Source: Pseudomonas sp. G2-4 (lineage in GTDB: Bacteria; Pseudomonadota; Gammaproteobacteria; Pseudomonadales; Pseudomonadaceae). From it: DNA of 64,000 nucleotides. A program made the translations under genes and the position numbers. Below the pieces are notes generated by a model that worked only from the letters and a program-made list of their open reading frames with translations, was not told the origin of the DNA and did not search any database. Location of the stretch: the NCBI RefSeq assembly GCF_030064125.1, contig NZ_CP125957.1, forward strand, positions 4,030,001 to 4,094,000, given 5' to 3'. Numbering within the stretch: position 1 is the stretch's first letter; every line of letters begins with the position of its first letter. Below, piece by piece: positions 62,862 to 64,000 of the stretch.

Positions 62862-64000
62862 TCACAAGCTCAACCGCCCCCGCTCCTCCTCGGTCAACCG
62901 CTGCCGCGCCTGCTCATCCAATGGCCCGGCGCCCAATACCTGCACCGGACTGGCGGGATCATAGGCGCGTGGCGTCTCACGGCTGGCGCCGTCGCGGGAT
63001 GGGGCCAGTTGCTCCGAGCCGAAACTCACCACTTGCACGGTAAACACCGACGCCTGGTTCTGCCGCGCCGCGTTCTGTTGCTGGCGGGCCACGTCTTCCG
63101 CCGCTTGTGTCGCCGAGGACGCCGCCGAACTGGCCGAGGTGATGGCCCCGGTGTTCACCGAGGCCGCCAGTGGCACACCGGAGGATTTGCCCTGAGTCTG
63201 GATATTGGCCGCGTTCACCACGGTCAACGCCGCGATGTTCACGTTACCCGACACCCGGATCCCCGCCTCGCCCGCATCGATGGTGCCCAGCGGCGCGATC
63301 AGATCAATGTCGCCAGGCGCCACTTCGGCAATCGGGTTGAGCGTGGCGATACCGGCGCCGGTGCTCGGCACCGACGGCGACAATGTCACGTTACCCCACG
63401 TGTCATACAAGCGCTTGGGCGGCGTGTACACCACGGTGGTCTTCGAACCGCGACCGGCGTTGATGTCGCCCTGAGCCGACCAACCGAGGATCGAGCCGCC
63501 GAAAGTGGTCATGATCCGGCTCTGCCCCAGCAGGATGCTGTTCTGCGCATACAACTGAATATCGCCCTCGCCCTGGGTAATGACCCCGGCGGTGGACGGC
63601 GGCGCATTGCCCTCGATGCCGAAGGTCTGCCCGCCGCCCGGCGTGAGCATCTGGATGCTGCCGCCGAAATCGGTGTGCACCCCCGCCCCGCCGAACATCG
63701 TGATGTCGCCCTTGTAGGTGATCGCATTACCCGCCACGTCTTTGGCTGGGAACAACAGCGCAATAGCCTCCCGGCTCCGCAAGTAACTGCCCTCGCGAAC
63801 GCCACCGGCTTCGTTGTACTCACGGCCACCGGCCTTGAGTTCAGCGAAGTACACATCGCGAGCAAACACCCGCTGCTGCTCGGCCGGCAGCGCCGCGAAG
63901 TAACTGCGGGCCTCTTCGGTGTCGCCGCTGAAGCCGAAGCGTTCCTTGAGCCAGTCCACCAATTCGACCTCATAGGTCTTGGCGACTTTACCGTCCTGGT
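62862..64000 (-). CDS. pdtA: C-terminal part of a TpsA exoprotein (filamentous haemagglutinin family, PdtA-like), cut by window edge
   Basis: The frame is open to the right edge, so only about the last 379 residues are present. The sequence is glycine- and Thr/Ser-rich beta-helix type (GDITMFGGAGVHTDFGGSIQ, NSILLGQSRIMTTFGGSILG), with GDIDLIAPLGTIDAGEAGIRVSGNVNI-like repeats and a Gln-rich charged tail. This is the C-terminal DUF3739-type region of filamentous haemagglutinin-like proteins. It is the first gene of the operon that continues with phdA and the TpsB transporter, so it is the secreted partner. The signal and TPS domain lie outside the window. Confidence 0.82.
   Translation of the reverse strand, partial: QDGKVAKTYEVELVDWLKERFGFSGDTEEARSYFAALPAEQQRVFARDVYFAELKAGGREYNEAGGVREGSYLRSREAIALLFPAKDVAGNAITYKGDITMFGGAGVHTDFGGSIQMLTPGGGQTFGIEGNAPPSTAGVITQGEGDIQLYAQNSILLGQSRIMTTFGGSILGWSAQGDINAGRGSKTTVVYTPPKRLYDTWGNVTLSPSVPSTGAGIATLNPIAEVAPGDIDLIAPLGTIDAGEAGIRVSGNVNIAALTVVNAANIQTQGKSSGVPLAASVNTGAITSASSAASSATQAAEDVARQQQNAARQNQASVFTVQVVSFGSEQLAPSRDGASRETPRAYDPASPVQVLGAGPLDEQARQRLTEEERGRLSL

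Noticed and set aside
1..64000. CRISPR arrays, tRNA/rRNA genes, prophage or integrative elements
   Set aside because: No regularly spaced repeats, no tRNA cloverleaf or rRNA sequence, and no integrase, capsid or conjugation genes were seen. The only repeated sequences are REP elements.

Overview
The window reads as chromosome of a Pseudomonas, most likely of the fluorescens lineage. The reasons are high GC content, tightly packed genes with ATGA overlaps, two families of Pseudomonas-type REP palindromes (about 49.6, 53.3 and 62.7 kb), and gene families typical of that genus. I see no tRNA, rRNA, CRISPR array, intact insertion sequence or prophage. It is a run of catabolic, transport, resistance and regulatory modules.

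Layout. 0-3.5 kb: the end of an unknown gene, an aldehyde dehydrogenase with a FeaR-like AraC regulator, and a methyltransferase. 3.6-11.6 kb: a tripartite RND efflux pump (outer membrane factor, pump, membrane fusion protein) divergent from a BaeSR/AdeRS-like two-component system. 11.7-15.1 kb: small unknowns, a zinc alcohol dehydrogenase and a ChrA chromate transporter. 15.2-19.0 kb: a decayed arsenic operon, arsR - (arsC'-'acr3 deletion scar) - arsH - gapdh - arsJ, the last carrying a frameshift. 19.1-27.2 kb: a two-kinase hybrid sensor paired with a periplasmic sugar-binding-type protein, then a LysR regulator, a DMT exporter, an SDR and the 5' stump of an amino-acid permease. 27.3-29.2 kb: a double-domain KaiC-like ATPase with a one-domain response regulator.

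29.4-34.1 kb: a MocR regulator divergent from a class II HMG-CoA reductase and a TctBA-like permease, probably for using mevalonate. 34.2-39.2 kb: a sigma-54 activator divergent from an operon (Gfo/Idh/MocA dehydrogenase, TIM-barrel isomerase, sugar-binding protein). The intergenic region holds a textbook -24/-12 promoter and a perfect 10+10 bp palindrome. 39.3-42.9 kb: D-tartrate use (LysR, TarD-like dehydratase, DctA-like carrier). 43.1-44.4 kb: HAD and degenerate Fic-like proteins. 44.5-49.4 kb: pstSCAB, divergent from polyphosphate kinase ppk2, each with its own Pho-box-like site. 49.7-53.3 kb: a C-terminal remnant of a molybdenum oxidoreductase large subunit, a benzoylformate-decarboxylase-like ThDP enzyme and a LysR regulator.

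53.4-64.0 kb: an operon on the minus strand resembling, from memory, the P. aeruginosa PdtA/PdtB two-partner secretion locus (PA0690 onward). It holds a TpsA exoprotein (running off the right edge), a PhdA-like protein joining an antitoxin-like head to a transposase N-terminal domain, a TpsB transporter, an ExbB carrying a large extracytoplasmic DUF2341/LamG extension, ExbD, TonB, a putative porin, a coiled-coil protein, a YbjN-like protein and a parvulin. This is the most unusual system in the window. It appears to couple two-partner secretion to a private proton-driven TonB motor and dedicated envelope factors. In P. aeruginosa this secretion system is known to respond to phosphate depletion, which fits the pst/ppk2 genes nearby, although no Pho box for this operon lies inside the window.
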